A program made the translations under genes and the position numbers. Below the pieces are notes generated by a model, which ran no database searches, was not told the origin of the DNA, and was given only the letters and a program-made list of their open reading frames with translations. From the NCBI GenBank assembly GCA_016183775.1, contig JACPDY010000119.1:1-64000 (forward strand): 64,000 nucleotides of DNA, read 5' to 3'. How positions within the stretch are numbered: position 1 is the first letter of the stretch; each line of letters starts with the position of its first letter. Origin of the DNA: Bacteroidota bacterium. Lineage in GTDB: Bacteria; Bacteroidota; Bacteroidia; JABDFU01. Positions 37,673-48,160 of this stretch are shown piece after piece.

Positions 37673-38592
37673 TGATTAATAATTATCTAATGAGGCGGTT
37701 AATACATATCCTGATAGTGGCACTTGTTTTGTCAGGTGTATCAAAGGCTCAGCAATTGCCGCAGTTCACTAATTACATGATCAATGATTATGTAATTAAC
37801 CCTGCCCTTAGCGGAACAAAAGATTATTTTGAGGTAAAGTCAAACAACCGCTATCAATGGGTTGGAATTACCGATGCCCCCCGCACATTTACGCTAAGCG
37901 CCAATGGTCCGTATAAATCAAAGAATATGGGTTACGGAGGGTATGTATTTACTGATATCACCGGACCTACACGCAGAATAGGTTTGACATTAAGCTACGC
38001 CTACCATTTAAAACTGAATGAAGCCTATAAGCTGTCGCTGGGTTTAAATGGTGGTTTGTTGCAATTTTCAGTTGATGGTTCAAAAATAACTTTGCGTGAC
38101 CAGAATGACCTTGCTTTAAGTGGTGGTATGCAATCAGTCATTGTACCTGATTTTGGTTTTGGAGCCATGCTGCGTCACGATAAATTTTACGCTGGAGTCT
38201 CTGTTCCTCAGCTTTATCAAAGCAAACTTAAATTTTTTGATTATACTACATCAACACTCAGCAAACTGGCTACTCACTTTTATGCAATGGGCGGGTATAG
38301 GTACGATCTGAATGATAAAATCCGTCTGGAGCCAAGTGTATTGATAAAATATGTTTCTCCTGCTCCGGTTAAGGTAGATATTGGTGTACGGGCAATTTAC
38401 AAAGAAATGATATGGGCAGGTGTGGCTTACCGCACTAAAGATGCCATCACAGCACTTGTCGGTTATACCTATCAAAACTACCTGACGTTTGCTTATGCGT
38501 ACGATATGACAACTACCAACCTGCGCAATTATTCAACAGGCACACATGAAATAATGTTCGGTCTGCGATTTAATAATAAGCCCAAGACTTAA
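37672..38592 (+). CDS. PorP/SprF family outer-membrane protein
   Basis: 306 residues. The family signature follows the signal peptide: QQLPQFTNYMINDYVINPALSGTKDYFEV... RYQWVGITDAPRTFTLSANGP, then a beta-barrel ending HEIMFGLRF. PorP/SprF proteins pair with type B sorting-domain cargo and are thought to anchor or help export it. The ATG at 37672 shares a base with the adhesin stop (TAATG), implying translational coupling; an in-frame ATG at 37690 gives a more typical signal peptide (MRRLIHILIVALVLSGVSKA). It is almost certainly dedicated to the giant adhesin. Confidence 0.95.
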   Translation: MINNYLMRRLIHILIVALVLSGVSKAQQLPQFTNYMINDYVINPALSGTKDYFEVKSNNRYQWVGITDAPRTFTLSANGPYKSKNMGYGGYVFTDITGPTRRIGLTLSYAYHLKLNEAYKLSLGLNGGLLQFSVDGSKITLRDQNDLALSGGMQSVIVPDFGFGAMLRHDKFYAGVSVPQLYQSKLKFFDYTTSTLSKLATHFYAMGGYRYDLNDKIRLEPSVLIKYVSPAPVKVDIGVRAIYKEMIWAGVAYRTKDAITALVGYTYQNYLTFAYAYDMTTTNLRNYSTGTHEIMFGLRFNNKPKT

Positions 38593-38597
38593 GCACA

Positions 38598-39881
38598 CTA
38601 TTTCAACAGTAGCTGATGTAGTATTTCTCCAAAGCGGTAAACATCTTCAAATGAATTATAGAGAGGTACCGGTGCAATGCGTATTACATTCGGTTCGCGC
38701 CAATCTGCTATTACGCCTTTTGAGGTAAGTTTTTGAAAAAGCTCTTTCCCGTTTCCATGCGCAACGATTGAAAGCTGGCATCCCTGTGTGATCGATGAAT
38801 TTACAGGTGTTATTATTTCAAGATGCTGTCCCTTGTCCTTCGTTCTGTTATTAATTTCTCCGATAACAAATGCCAGGTAATTGGTGAGTTTTGAGCTCTT
38901 GGCTGTCAACGCATTCATCCCTGCATTTTCGAAAATGTCAAGCGCTGCTTTGTGCGCGGCCATGGTTAATACGGGTACATTGCTTACCTGCCAGCCTTCC
39001 GCAGTTGGAATAGGGGTGAAGGTCTTCTCCATTTTAAAGCGCTTGTTTTTATCATGCCCCCACCAGCCGGCAAAGCGTGGTAAATTTGCCAGGTGGTGTC
39101 GTTGATGAATAAAAGCTCCGCCTACACTGCCCGGCCCGGAATTTAAATATTTGTATGAGCACCAGGCCGCAAAATCAATACCCCAGTCGTGGAGCGCTAA
39201 TTTGATGTTCCCGATGGCATGCGCCAGGTCAAACCCGACCACTACTCCTGCACTATGGCCGGCTTCGGCAATAGATCTCATGTCAAATACCTGTCCGCTG
39301 AAATAATTCACACCTCCGATAAATACAAGTGCCAGTTCGTCTTTATGCATTTCAATGGCAGCTAAAATATCTTCATTACGAATGGTGTATTCGCCTTCTC
39401 TTGGAGCAACTTCTATAATGGCTTCATCAGGATCATACCCATGGTAACTTACCTGTGAAGCAATTAAATACTGATCGGATGGAAACGCTTTTGCTTCGCA
39501 TAAAATTTTGTAGCGTGCAGCAGTTGGCCTGTAAAATGAAACAAACAGAAAATGAATATTGCTTGTCAGCTGATTCATTGCAACTACTTCTTCGGGTTTT
39601 GCTCCAACCAATTTTGCCAATGGTTTGGAAAGTAACTCATGGTAGGAATACCACGGATTTTTAGCTTCAAAATGTCCTTCAACACCAAACTTCGCCCAAT
39701 CGTTTAACTCCTGCAGAATATATTTTTGTGTATTTTTTGGTTGTAATCCCAACGAATTACCGGTAAAATAGATCACATTTTTTCCTTTGTGTTTTGGAAA
39801 TAAAAACTGGTTGCGGTACTTCTTTAGCGGATCTTTTGCATCAAGTTTTTTGGCGAACTGTAATGTATTTTCGTATTTCAT
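38598..39881 (-). CDS. kynU: Kynureninase
   Basis: 427 residues, the usual length. This PLP enzyme of fold type I cleaves kynurenine to anthranilate and alanine, or 3-hydroxykynurenine to 3-hydroxyanthranilate, in tryptophan breakdown or NAD synthesis. Signatures seen: [11 protein letters not shown] near the N-terminus, the PLP-binding FDLAHAIGN segment and the Schiff-base lysine in [11 protein letters not shown], then GGAFIH and FAGWWGHD. No other kynurenine-pathway gene lies in the window. It is convergent with the SprF-like gene (5 nt between stops). Confidence 0.95.
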   Translation of the reverse strand: MKYENTLQFAKKLDAKDPLKKYRNQFLFPKHKGKNVIYFTGNSLGLQPKNTQKYILQELNDWAKFGVEGHFEAKNPWYSYHELLSKPLAKLVGAKPEEVVAMNQLTSNIHFLFVSFYRPTAARYKILCEAKAFPSDQYLIASQVSYHGYDPDEAIIEVAPREGEYTIRNEDILAAIEMHKDELALVFIGGVNYFSGQVFDMRSIAEAGHSAGVVVGFDLAHAIGNIKLALHDWGIDFAAWCSYKYLNSGPGSVGGAFIHQRHHLANLPRFAGWWGHDKNKRFKMEKTFTPIPTAEGWQVSNVPVLTMAAHKAALDIFENAGMNALTAKSSKLTNYLAFVIGEINNRTKDKGQHLEIITPVNSSITQGCQLSIVAHGNGKELFQKLTSKGVIADWREPNVIRIAPVPLYNSFEDVYRFGEILHQLLLK

Positions 39882-39965
39882 GCTGATTAATATTTTTCTT
39901 CGTAAGAAAGATACGTTGGGTTGAGGCCCAAAGATATATATTTGTATAGCAAAAGTGGAAAAGTC

Positions 39966-41267
39966 ATGAAGAGAGACAGATCAAATGCCTTGTATGAAAA
40001 GGCCAAATCGTATTTTCCTGGCGGAGTCAATAGCCCGGTGCGGGCATTTCGTTCGGTTGGCGGAACTCCTCTTTTTATCAAGCGGGGAAAGGGCTCGCAC
40101 ATTTGGGATGCCGATGGGAATGAGTTCATTGATTATTGCTGTTCCTGGGGTCCATTGATATTGGGGCACGCTAACCCAAAAGTTGTGAATGCAATTAAGC
40201 ATACCGTTGAGAATGGCAGCTCATTCGGGGCGCCGACGGAGTTGGAAAACGAGTTGGCAGAATTAATATTAAGTAACAATAAGTACATAGAAAAACTGCG
40301 TTTTGTAAGTTCCGGGACAGAGGCTGTGATGAGTGCAATCCGTTTGGCACGCGGATTCACAAGGCGCAATAAAATTTTAAAATTTGAAGGATGTTACCAT
40401 GGACACAGTGATTCCCTCTTGGTAAAAGCAGGCTCCGGTCTGGTTACTTTTGGAAATACCTCATCGGCTGGCGTGCCTAAAAGTTTTGTGGATGAAACCA
40501 TTGTTGTTTCATTGAATAATAAAGCAGCGGTTGAAGAGGCCTTTGCCAAATTTAAAAATGAAATAGCCTGTATCATCATTGAACCCATACCGGCTAATAA
40601 TGGCTTGTTGCTGCAGGATAAAGAGTATCTGCAATTTCTGCGCGAAATATGTACTGTTAATAAATCGCTTCTTGTTTTTGATGAAGTGATAAGCGGCTTT
40701 CGTATTGGCTTTACAGGTGCTGCCGGTTATTATAACATACAGCCGGATATTATTACTTACGGGAAAATTATTGGAGGCGGCTTGCCTGTTGGTGCTTATG
40801 GAGCAAGTGCTGAGATCATGAGCAATATATCGCCTGATGGCGATGTGTACCAGGCCGGTACTCTTAGTGGAAATCCCGTTGCCATGGCGGCAGGGCTGGC
40901 GCAGCTGAAGGAATGTTTAAAGCCCGGCTTCTATAAGGACCTCGAAATGAAAGTTGTTTTTTTGTTTGATCAGATAAAGCAAAACCTGAAACCCGGAAGT
41001 TTTAATCTTCAACTTTTTTCCATTGGATCGATCTTTTGGATTGCATTTACGGATAAGCAAAAAATTCAGGCTGCTGAACAGATCGATCCCGATAGTATGA
41101 AGCATTTCAAATTGCTGCATCGCGAACTGCTCGAACTAGGTGTATACCTGGGGCCGTCAGGATATGAAGTGGGATTTGTTTCAGAGGCGCATAGCGAGGT
41201 CGACCTGATGAAAACCGCTTATGCTTTTATCGAAGCATTAAATAAAATTACAAGAATATATCAGTAA
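39966..41267 (+). CDS. hemL: Glutamate-1-semialdehyde 2,1-aminomutase
   Basis: 433 residues from the ATG at 39966, preferred because the family starts with [27 protein letters not shown]; an upstream frame start at 39921 adds an unrelated stretch. The enzyme converts glutamate-1-semialdehyde to 5-aminolevulinate, the tetrapyrrole precursor, with PLP. Motifs: [36 protein letters not shown] and the catalytic Lys in [17 protein letters not shown]. It is divergent from kynU, and its 3' end overlaps the convergent membrane-protein gene by 30 nt. Stand-alone; other heme genes are not nearby. Confidence 0.96.
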   Translation: MKRDRSNALYEKAKSYFPGGVNSPVRAFRSVGGTPLFIKRGKGSHIWDADGNEFIDYCCSWGPLILGHANPKVVNAIKHTVENGSSFGAPTELENELAELILSNNKYIEKLRFVSSGTEAVMSAIRLARGFTRRNKILKFEGCYHGHSDSLLVKAGSGLVTFGNTSSAGVPKSFVDETIVVSLNNKAAVEEAFAKFKNEIACIIIEPIPANNGLLLQDKEYLQFLREICTVNKSLLVFDEVISGFRIGFTGAAGYYNIQPDIITYGKIIGGGLPVGAYGASAEIMSNISPDGDVYQAGTLSGNPVAMAAGLAQLKECLKPGFYKDLEMKVVFLFDQIKQNLKPGSFNLQLFSIGSIFWIAFTDKQKIQAAEQIDPDSMKHFKLLHRELLELGVYLGPSGYEVGFVSEAHSEVDLMKTAYAFIEALNKITRIYQ

Positions 41268-42083
41268 GGGTTGTAAAAGCATCATCCCGTCGATCCCCAA
41301 TAAATAAAAGTATTCACTGCTTTTTTTCCTGCAATTTAAAATAAGTGCAGTGGTTATTATTGCTGATATAATAATTGCCAGCATATTTGACATGCTGTAA
41401 ATACTATGTTGGTACAGGATAACAGATAGGGGTAATGAGAGCAGAAGGCATACAATTGCCACTGTTTTTCCTGCCTGGATGCCGTATAAAGATGGAATGG
41501 TGCGCACTGCCGAAAGCTTGTCGTGCTCAATGTCCCGGATGTTAAAAACAATGCAAAGCGACAAGAGAAACAACAGCCGCTCCGGGAATATAATCAGCAA
41601 CTCCTTATTTAACTGACCTTCTCCATTGAGCTGTAAGGGTATATACAAACTAACGGTAGCCCATACAAACGCAACCATTAATGCTTTTACGGCCGGGATC
41701 TTGCGCAACCGTACTCCCGGCAAAAAATACAGTACTGATACAATAGCAAGGGGAGTCATAATGTATAAAAATGTTGTTCCTGTGAGGAAGATACAAATTA
41801 ATAGTCCGGCTCCTCCCAAACTAAAAAGTGAGATCAGTGTTTTTCGGTGATTGATGATCCAATGATGTCTTATCGAAGGTATTGTTTGACCATAGGCGGG
41901 CGATAAAACAACCCGCTGAAGGTTATAAAGACAAAGCGTTGCAAAAAAAATAAAAGCAATATAGGCGAGGTTTGGTCTGATGTGAAATAATAAATAAGTT
42001 TGGGCAGTTAGTGCTCCTGCACACAATGATACAAAGAGGTTACCAAATAATAGAAAATTGCCAAATTGTCGTAGAGCAGTCAA
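41238..42083 (-). CDS. UbiA-like polytopic membrane protein
   Basis: 281 residues with about eight or nine hydrophobic helices. The motif NIRDIEHD (about residue 183) matches the second aspartate-rich motif of UbiA prenyltransferases, and the overall topology fits that superfamily. The first Asp motif is not evident: the corresponding loop reads NLQRVVLSP. Catalytic prenyl transfer is therefore uncertain. UbiA enzymes attach isoprenoid chains to quinone, heme or other aromatic precursors. The last 30 nt overlap the end of hemL on the other strand, a tight convergent arrangement. Confidence 0.7.
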   Translation of the reverse strand: MTALRQFGNFLLFGNLFVSLCAGALTAQTYLLFHIRPNLAYIAFIFFATLCLYNLQRVVLSPAYGQTIPSIRHHWIINHRKTLISLFSLGGAGLLICIFLTGTTFLYIMTPLAIVSVLYFLPGVRLRKIPAVKALMVAFVWATVSLYIPLQLNGEGQLNKELLIIFPERLLFLLSLCIVFNIRDIEHDKLSAVRTIPSLYGIQAGKTVAIVCLLLSLPLSVILYQHSIYSMSNMLAIIISAIITTALILNCRKKSSEYFYLLGIDGMMLLQPLLIYSCNFI

Positions 42084-42185
42084 AGTGAGGCGAATATAAC
42101 CACATAATACCCTGATTTGAACACCTGCCTGTTTTTTGTTGATGTTTTAATTAACGTAGAATTAAATAATCAATACTCAATTTAT

Positions 42186-42193
42186 TACATTTG
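42186..42193 (+). promoter_or_regulatory. Candidate -7 box of gcvP
   Basis: TACATTTG is an exact TAnnTTTG match 22 nt before the ATG at 42216. A -33 TTTG is not seen at normal distance. Confidence 0.4.
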
Positions 42194-42215
42194 TTACCCT
42201 TAAAAATCAGGTAAA

Positions 42216-45107
42216 ATGGTTAAAGACACATTTGTAAACCGTCACAACGGTCCGCGTACGAACGAAGTAGAAAAGATGCTCCATAAGATCGGGGTAAATT
42301 CTGTTGATGAACTGATCAGCCAGACAATTCCCGACGGTATAAGGTTGAGCAAGTCCCTTAATATCAACTCAGCTGCGACGGAGTATCAATATTTAAAGGA
42401 TCTTAAAAAGATCGCTTCAAAAAATAAGGCATATCGTTCATATATCGGTTTGGGCTATTACGGAACGATCATTCCGGCCGTAACTCAGCGTAATGTTCTC
42501 GAGAATCCGGGATGGTACACCGCTTACACGCCTTACCAGGCAGAAATATCACAAGGTCGCCTGGAAGCGCTCATCAATTTTCAAACGATGGTCATTGATC
42601 TTACCGGGCTGCCAATTGCAAATGCTTCATTATTGGATGAAGCCACCGCGGGTGCCGAAGCAATGACAATGTTATTCAATAATCGTTCCCGCGAATCGCA
42701 GAAGAGAGAAGCGAATGTATTCTTCGTCTCAAATGATGTGTATCCGCAAACCATTGATGTTCTTAAAACACGTGCAATTCCACTCGGAATAAAAATTGAA
42801 ACGGGCGATTGGAAAACATTTCAATTCAGTGAAAAAATTTATGGCGCATTAATACAATATCCAAATATTGATGGTGCTGTTAATAATTATGCAGATTTTG
42901 TAAAACGTGCAAAAGCAGGCGATGCTATGGTTGCTGTTGCTACCGATCTGCTTGCCCTGACATTGTTAACTCCTCCCGGTGAATGGGGCGCCGATGTTGT
43001 ATTCGGTAACTCTCAGCGTTTTGGCGTTCCGATGGGTTACGGGGGGCCGCATGCCGCTTTTTTTGCTACCAAAGAAGAATACAAGCGACTGCTGCCGGGG
43101 CGTATCATAGGTGTTTCAGTTGATGCGGAAGGGAACCCGGCGTTTCGTATGGCTCTTCAAACACGTGAGCAGCACATAAGGAGAGATAAAGCCACTTCAA
43201 ATATATGTACCGCGCAGGCTTTGTTGGCTATAATGGCCAGTATGTACGCCGTATATCATGGCCCGGAAGGATTAAAAGGAATTGCGGAACAGGTACATTT
43301 TTCCGTGGCGGCGTTGGCAAATGAATTAAAAGTTTTGGGTTGTACCATTGAGAATGAACTATTTTTCGATACGATCAAAGTGAAATTACCTGTCGGAACT
43401 TCTGTTAAACAGGTGGAGGTCATTGCCCTGAAAAAGGAGATCAACTTCCGTTATATAAATGAAAATACCGTTGGTATTGCCCTGGATCAGACAGTTGGTA
43501 TTGACGACCTGAATGATATTATTTCTGTGTTTGCAGAAACACTGGGCAAAACATCAAATGGAATTACTGAACAGCACCTCGCATCTCATGCTTCACATCT
43601 CACCTCTTCTTTTGCAAAGCGTACGTCCCCATTCTTAGCTCACCCGATATTTAATTTATATCATTCGGAAAGTGAAATGATGCGCTACATCAAGCGTTTG
43701 GAGAACAAAGATTTGTCATTGACACATTCAATGATAGCGCTTGGTTCCTGCACCATGAAGCTGAATGCTGCATCGGAACTTTGCCCGATCACATGGCCGG
43801 AGTTCGCGAATATTCACCCTTTTGCACCTGTTGAGCAAACAAAAGGATACCAGCAAATATTCAAAGAACTCAATAAGGATCTTTCAAAAATAACAGGATT
43901 CGCGGCCATGAGCTTTCAACCTAATTCGGGCGCACAGGGTGAATATGCGGGGTTGATGGTAATTCGCGCATATCACATTTCACGGGGCCACGGACACAGG
44001 AACATTGCCCTTATCCCATCTTCTGCGCATGGTACAAATCCCGCGAGTGCTGCTATGGCAGGGATGCATATTGTAGTAGTGAAATGCGATGATCTCGGGA
44101 ATATTGATTTGGCAGATCTGAAGGAAAAGGCCGAATTGCATAAGGACAATCTTTCCTGTTTCATGGTTACCTATCCGTCCACACATGGTGTTTATGAAGA
44201 GAGTATAAAAAAGATCACCAAAATTATTCACGATAATGGCGGGCAGGTTTACATGGATGGCGCGAATATGAATGCACAGGTGGGATTGACCAGCCCGGGC
44301 AATATTGGCGCAGATGTGTGCCACCTTAACTTACATAAAACATTTGCTATCCCGCACGGCGGTGGAGGTCCGGGGATGGGGCCAATTGGGGTTGCAAAAC
44401 ATTTGGTTCCGTTTCTTCCTTCGCATGCGGTGATCAAAACGGGCGGAGAGCAGGGTATCTCAGCTGTTTCGGCGGCCCCATGGGGTAGTGCGCTCATATT
44501 GCTTATATCTTATGGATACATTAAAATGCTGGGTGCGGAAGGTGTAACTGAGGCTACCAAAACGGCCATACTGAACGCGAATTACATGAAAGAAGTATTA
44601 AAAGAATATTACCCTATTTTATATGTTGGAAAAAATAATCGTGTTGCGCACGAGATGATACTTGATTGTAAAGAGTTTAAGCGTACCACGGGTATAGAGG
44701 TGGGCGATATTGCAAAGCGCCTGATGGACTTTGGCTTTCATGCACCAACAGTTGCTTTTCCCGTACATGATACATTAATGATCGAACCGACAGAAAGTGA
44801 ATCAATGGCTGAATTAGACCGGTTTTGTGAAGCAATGGTAACTATTAGAAAGGAAATACAGGAAATTGCTGAAGGCAAAGCCGATCCACAGGATAATGTG
44901 ATCAAAAATGCTCCGCATACCGCAAAGGCGGCAATTAGCAATGACTGGAATCATAACTATTCACGTGAAAAGGCTGTTTATCCATTAAAATGGGTAAGAG
45001 ACAATAAGTTTTGGCCTTCAGTTGCCCGTATTGACAATGCGCATGGCGACAGAAATTTGGTTTGTTCTTGTCCGCCAATCGAACAATATATAGAAGAATT
45101 AGTTTGA
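42216..45107 (+). CDS. gcvP: Glycine dehydrogenase (decarboxylating), P protein
   Basis: 963 residues, the single-chain form joining both halves of the P protein. It is the PLP-dependent first step of the glycine cleavage system: it decarboxylates glycine and passes the aminomethyl group to lipoylated GcvH. Seen: FVNRHNGP start, [14 protein letters not shown], the second-half [14 protein letters not shown], and the PLP lysine motif [24 protein letters not shown]. The C-terminal TIMVEPTESES-like segment is read as [10 protein letters not shown]. GcvH, GcvT and GcvL are not in the window, so the system is scattered. Nothing appears broken. Confidence 0.97.
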   Translation: MVKDTFVNRHNGPRTNEVEKMLHKIGVNSVDELISQTIPDGIRLSKSLNINSAATEYQYLKDLKKIASKNKAYRSYIGLGYYGTIIPAVTQRNVLENPGWYTAYTPYQAEISQGRLEALINFQTMVIDLTGLPIANASLLDEATAGAEAMTMLFNNRSRESQKREANVFFVSNDVYPQTIDVLKTRAIPLGIKIETGDWKTFQFSEKIYGALIQYPNIDGAVNNYADFVKRAKAGDAMVAVATDLLALTLLTPPGEWGADVVFGNSQRFGVPMGYGGPHAAFFATKEEYKRLLPGRIIGVSVDAEGNPAFRMALQTREQHIRRDKATSNICTAQALLAIMASMYAVYHGPEGLKGIAEQVHFSVAALANELKVLGCTIENELFFDTIKVKLPVGTSVKQVEVIALKKEINFRYINENTVGIALDQTVGIDDLNDIISVFAETLGKTSNGITEQHLASHASHLTSSFAKRTSPFLAHPIFNLYHSESEMMRYIKRLENKDLSLTHSMIALGSCTMKLNAASELCPITWPEFANIHPFAPVEQTKGYQQIFKELNKDLSKITGFAAMSFQPNSGAQGEYAGLMVIRAYHISRGHGHRNIALIPSSAHGTNPASAAMAGMHIVVVKCDDLGNIDLADLKEKAELHKDNLSCFMVTYPSTHGVYEESIKKITKIIHDNGGQVYMDGANMNAQVGLTSPGNIGADVCHLNLHKTFAIPHGGGGPGMGPIGVAKHLVPFLPSHAVIKTGGEQGISAVSAAPWGSALILLISYGYIKMLGAEGVTEATKTAILNANYMKEVLKEYYPILYVGKNNRVAHEMILDCKEFKRTTGIEVGDIAKRLMDFGFHAPTVAFPVHDTLMIEPTESESMAELDRFCEAMVTIRKEIQEIAEGKADPQDNVIKNAPHTAKAAISNDWNHNYSREKAVYPLKWVRDNKFWPSVARIDNAHGDRNLVCSCPPIEQYIEELV

Positions 45108-45191
45108 AAATCAGCATGTTATGTGCTGCCAAAATTGTGATTCTATCGTATGAAAATAGTTTAATTGCGGATAAAAGTTAATTCGGCTTCA

Positions 45192-45221
45192 ATTGCTATT
45201 TGTAAAAAAATTGTAAATTCG
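45192..45221 (+). promoter_or_regulatory. Candidate promoter of first paired T9SS gene
   Basis: ATTG (45192-45195), an 18-nt spacer and TAAATTCG (45214-45221), close to the TAnnTTTG consensus and 58 nt before the ATG. Confidence 0.4.
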
Positions 45222-45279
45222 TAGCTCTTAATTTTTTGTAAAAACTGTTTTATTAATTATTATTAAATACAACGACACC

Positions 45280-46641
45280 ATGAAAAAAATTACTTTTTGT
45301 ACTTTAATGTTTGCCGGGGTAGCTTTATTTGCTCAGCATGCTCAGCAGGACAACACCGTAAGTCCTGCTAAAAACGGATTAGAGCTTGTTGATTGGAAAC
45401 CAAGTGGCAGGGCTAATAAAATAAATAACAATTCAATACGTTCGGGCGTATTTCATTATCAGTTAGTATGGGCTGCTGCTAAGGAGTGGTGGAACATAAA
45501 TGTTGATAATGCAACGGCCTCGAATTTCGCCGTATACCGAAATGTTGTTTTTATGGATTCAACTGCTGTAACAAGCAGCAGTACCGGAAATGACAATCCA
45601 TTTAATATGCGTGCAGGAGTTGTTGTTGACCCCAAATCTCCTTATTACGATTCTACTTTCACCGGTCCTTTTCTTACTGCCTCTGATGCATATCAGGTTG
45701 ATACAGTTTTGATCGATGGAAACTATCAGAGACGTGTTAGTGTTGATGATACAATGATAGTGGAATTATCATGGGGTGATACTGCCAACTATACTACCTG
45801 GACACAGGTTTATAATTCAGGGAAAAACCAGTATTGGGTTTGTCCTAAACTTAACTCATCTGCATCACATGGGAATGTGTCCCACTTAACTGCCGCTGCA
45901 GGTAATCGTGTAATCGTTAAGCGTGTTATGACTGCAGCTGATACGATCACCGTTGGTAACCCTTTTGCAGGTGCAATTGTTGTAGTAATGCCAAATGGAG
46001 GCGTGAAGATCCCTGCAGGTAATCCTGTAGCGGTTACATACACTTTTGTTCCGGGAAGCTACACCATAGGTGATGTTGTGTTCCAGTATAGCAACCCGAC
46101 AACTCCGGCTACAAAAAATGGTTTTGGTGGTTACCTGGCTGGCCAGAAAGATTATAACGGTACAAATGGGCTGAGTTATTATTATGATAGAGACTTGTCA
46201 GGAAATCCTGCAAAAACAAAGAACAGCAGCATGGATTACTACACAAACGGAAGGTATGGAAAATATACCGGTGGTCAGGCATTTGCAAATTCCTGCATGT
46301 ATCCTGGTGCTGATTTTTGCTGGTACATAGAAACTATCATTTCTAACCAGGTGGTGGGAATTGATGAGCACAAATCAAACAATTTACGTGTTGGACAAAA
46401 CATTCCTAATCCGTTCAATGATAATACATATATTGGTTATGAGCTGATTGAAAGTGCAAATGTTACACTTGAAGTGTTTGACATTACCGGTAAAAAAGTA
46501 CAAGCCATTAACGAAGGCAAAAAATTTGCCGGTAACTATAACATTCAATTTAACGGAAGCAATCTTCAGGCTGGTGTATACTTCTATACATTAACTGCAG
46601 GAGAGACTCGTGTTACTAAACGCATGACACTTGTTAGATAA
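45280..46641 (+). CDS. Secreted T9SS type A protein, paralogue 1
   Basis: 453 residues: signal peptide (1-21), a body of about 340 residues of unknown family, and a type A sorting domain (VGQNIPNPFNDNTYIGYEL... LEVFDITGKKVQAINEG... AGVYFYTLTAGETRVTKRM). The body shares many blocks with the next gene: LxWKP start, RSGVFHYQL, VVDPKSPYYD, DAYQVDTVLI, SHGNVSHLTAAAGNRVIVKRVMTAADTI, and a late DYYTNGRYGKYTG. It should be exported by T9SS and released or attached to the surface. The function of the body is unknown. A strong terminator follows. Confidence 0.88.
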   Translation: MKKITFCTLMFAGVALFAQHAQQDNTVSPAKNGLELVDWKPSGRANKINNNSIRSGVFHYQLVWAAAKEWWNINVDNATASNFAVYRNVVFMDSTAVTSSSTGNDNPFNMRAGVVVDPKSPYYDSTFTGPFLTASDAYQVDTVLIDGNYQRRVSVDDTMIVELSWGDTANYTTWTQVYNSGKNQYWVCPKLNSSASHGNVSHLTAAAGNRVIVKRVMTAADTITVGNPFAGAIVVVMPNGGVKIPAGNPVAVTYTFVPGSYTIGDVVFQYSNPTTPATKNGFGGYLAGQKDYNGTNGLSYYYDRDLSGNPAKTKNSSMDYYTNGRYGKYTGGQAFANSCMYPGADFCWYIETIISNQVVGIDEHKSNNLRVGQNIPNPFNDNTYIGYELIESANVTLEVFDITGKKVQAINEGKKFAGNYNIQFNGSNLQAGVYFYTLTAGETRVTKRMTLVR

Positions 46642-46660
46642 GTAATTTTAACTACAATAA

Positions 46661-46698
46661 AAAAATCCCCCCGCCGGTTTGGGCGGGGGGATTTTTTT
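46661..46698 (+). terminator. Strong rho-independent terminator
   Basis: AAAAATCCCCCCGCC pairs with GGCGGGGGGATTTTT across a six-base loop, followed by further Ts. It separates the two paralogous T9SS genes, which therefore have separate transcription ends. Confidence 0.92.
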
Positions 46699-46715
46699 TG
46701 TTCTAAATCTTTCGG

Positions 46716-48080
46716 TTGAAGTTTAATTTTGTCAGCAATACACTATTTAGCATGATTTTATTGAGTATCAACACATTGGCTCAATATAATACCATTGAAA
46801 CACAACCGGTGCAATCCGGCCCAATGCTGAATTGGAAACCCAATTATGATATTAATGCGCGCAATGTTAAAGCACTCCAATCAGGGGTTTTTCATTATGA
46901 GCTTAACTGGCAATATGCAAAAGCAGAATATGAAAAGGGTGTAAATAATGCTCCTGTTGGGGATTTTACTTATTACGGGAATGTATTATTTATGGACTCA
47001 ACCGCTAAATACAGTAATAGTTCTTCTACTGCAAATGTATTTAATATACGTGCGGGAGTTATTGTGGATCCTAAATCGCCTTATTATAGCCCTGGTCCTG
47101 CTTTTGATGAAGTCCCTTTCCTCACCCCCACTGATGCTTATCAGGTCGATTCAATTTTAATCGTTGGTTTTTATCAAAGAAGGACTTCTGTAAATGATAC
47201 GTTATTACTTGAGATATGCTGGGCTGATACGTTAAATACAAGCGTGTGGCAAACTGTTTTGAGTTCAATATCGCCAAGAACCTGGCTAACGCCTTTTGTT
47301 AATTCTTCCACCAGTCATGGTGACGTATCGCACTTAACCTGTCCGGCAACTAACCGTATATTTCTTAAAAAGGTATTAACTGCAGCCGACACGATCACTG
47401 TTGGTAATGCTTATGCAAACGTACATGTATTTGTAATGCCTGCAGGCGGCCTTAAAATTCCGGCAAATAATATTTTGGCGGTTACCTACTCATTCATTCC
47501 GGGGACTGATTATACTGCAGGTGATGTGGTATACCAATATTCCAATCCGATGAGTCCTGCAACAAAAAATGGTTTCGCGGGATCTTTGAGAGGTGGAAAA
47601 GCCAATTCTGCCTATCTGTATGATAAAAGTACACAGGCTACCAATCCTGCTAAAACAAAAAACTCAGGAGTTGACTACTATCATGTTGGAAGATATGGAA
47701 AGTACACAGGTACAGGAGCGTATTTAAATTCATGTATGCGTCCAAGTGCTGACTTTGCATGGAATGTAAGCGTAATTATCTCAAATCAGCCTGTAGGAAT
47801 TAATGAAAAGCAGGCTAACAATATCCGCGTTGGACAAAATACCCCGAACCCTTTTAATGATAACACATACATTAGCTACGAACTTATCGAAGGCGCTAAT
47901 GTAGCACTCGAAGTGTTTGACATTACAGGGAAAAAAATTCAGACTATTAATGAAGGCAGACAGTTTGCCGGAAGCCATAATATTCAATTTAATGGCACTA
48001 ACCTGGAGGCTGGTGTATATTTCTATACATTGACTGCAGGTGAAACCCGTGTTACCAAACGGATGACACTTGTTAAATAA
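46716..48080 (+). CDS. Secreted T9SS type A protein, paralogue 2
   Basis: 454 residues with the same layout as its neighbour: signal peptide (1-22, ending TLAQ), a homologous body (SGVFHYELNW, DPKSPYYSPGP, DAYQVDSILIVGFYQRRTS, SHGDVSHLTCPATNRIFLKKVLTAADTITVG), and a type A sorting domain almost identical in protein sequence (FYTLTAGETRVTKRMTLV). The two genes are a tandem duplication. Many codons in the shared C-terminus differ only at silent positions, so conservation there reflects selection rather than recent copying. The start is 18 nt after the T-run of the preceding terminator, so the promoter may overlap the upstream gene end. Confidence 0.88.
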   Translation: MKFNFVSNTLFSMILLSINTLAQYNTIETQPVQSGPMLNWKPNYDINARNVKALQSGVFHYELNWQYAKAEYEKGVNNAPVGDFTYYGNVLFMDSTAKYSNSSSTANVFNIRAGVIVDPKSPYYSPGPAFDEVPFLTPTDAYQVDSILIVGFYQRRTSVNDTLLLEICWADTLNTSVWQTVLSSISPRTWLTPFVNSSTSHGDVSHLTCPATNRIFLKKVLTAADTITVGNAYANVHVFVMPAGGLKIPANNILAVTYSFIPGTDYTAGDVVYQYSNPMSPATKNGFAGSLRGGKANSAYLYDKSTQATNPAKTKNSGVDYYHVGRYGKYTGTGAYLNSCMRPSADFAWNVSVIISNQPVGINEKQANNIRVGQNTPNPFNDNTYISYELIEGANVALEVFDITGKKIQTINEGRQFAGSHNIQFNGTNLEAGVYFYTLTAGETRVTKRMTLVK

Positions 48081-48101
48081 ATAATTATAAGTATATCAGT
48101 A

Positions 48102-48133
48102 AAAAACCTTCCGGGATCCCGGAAGGTTTTTTT
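48102..48133. terminator. Bidirectional terminator between convergent genes
   Basis: A perfect 32-bp palindrome, AAAAAACCTTCCGGGA and its reverse complement, serves both the T9SS paralogue and the ABC transporter operon ending at 48161. Confidence 0.9.
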
Positions 48134-48160
48134 AATTATTGCAATAGTGTAAAGCAAAAA

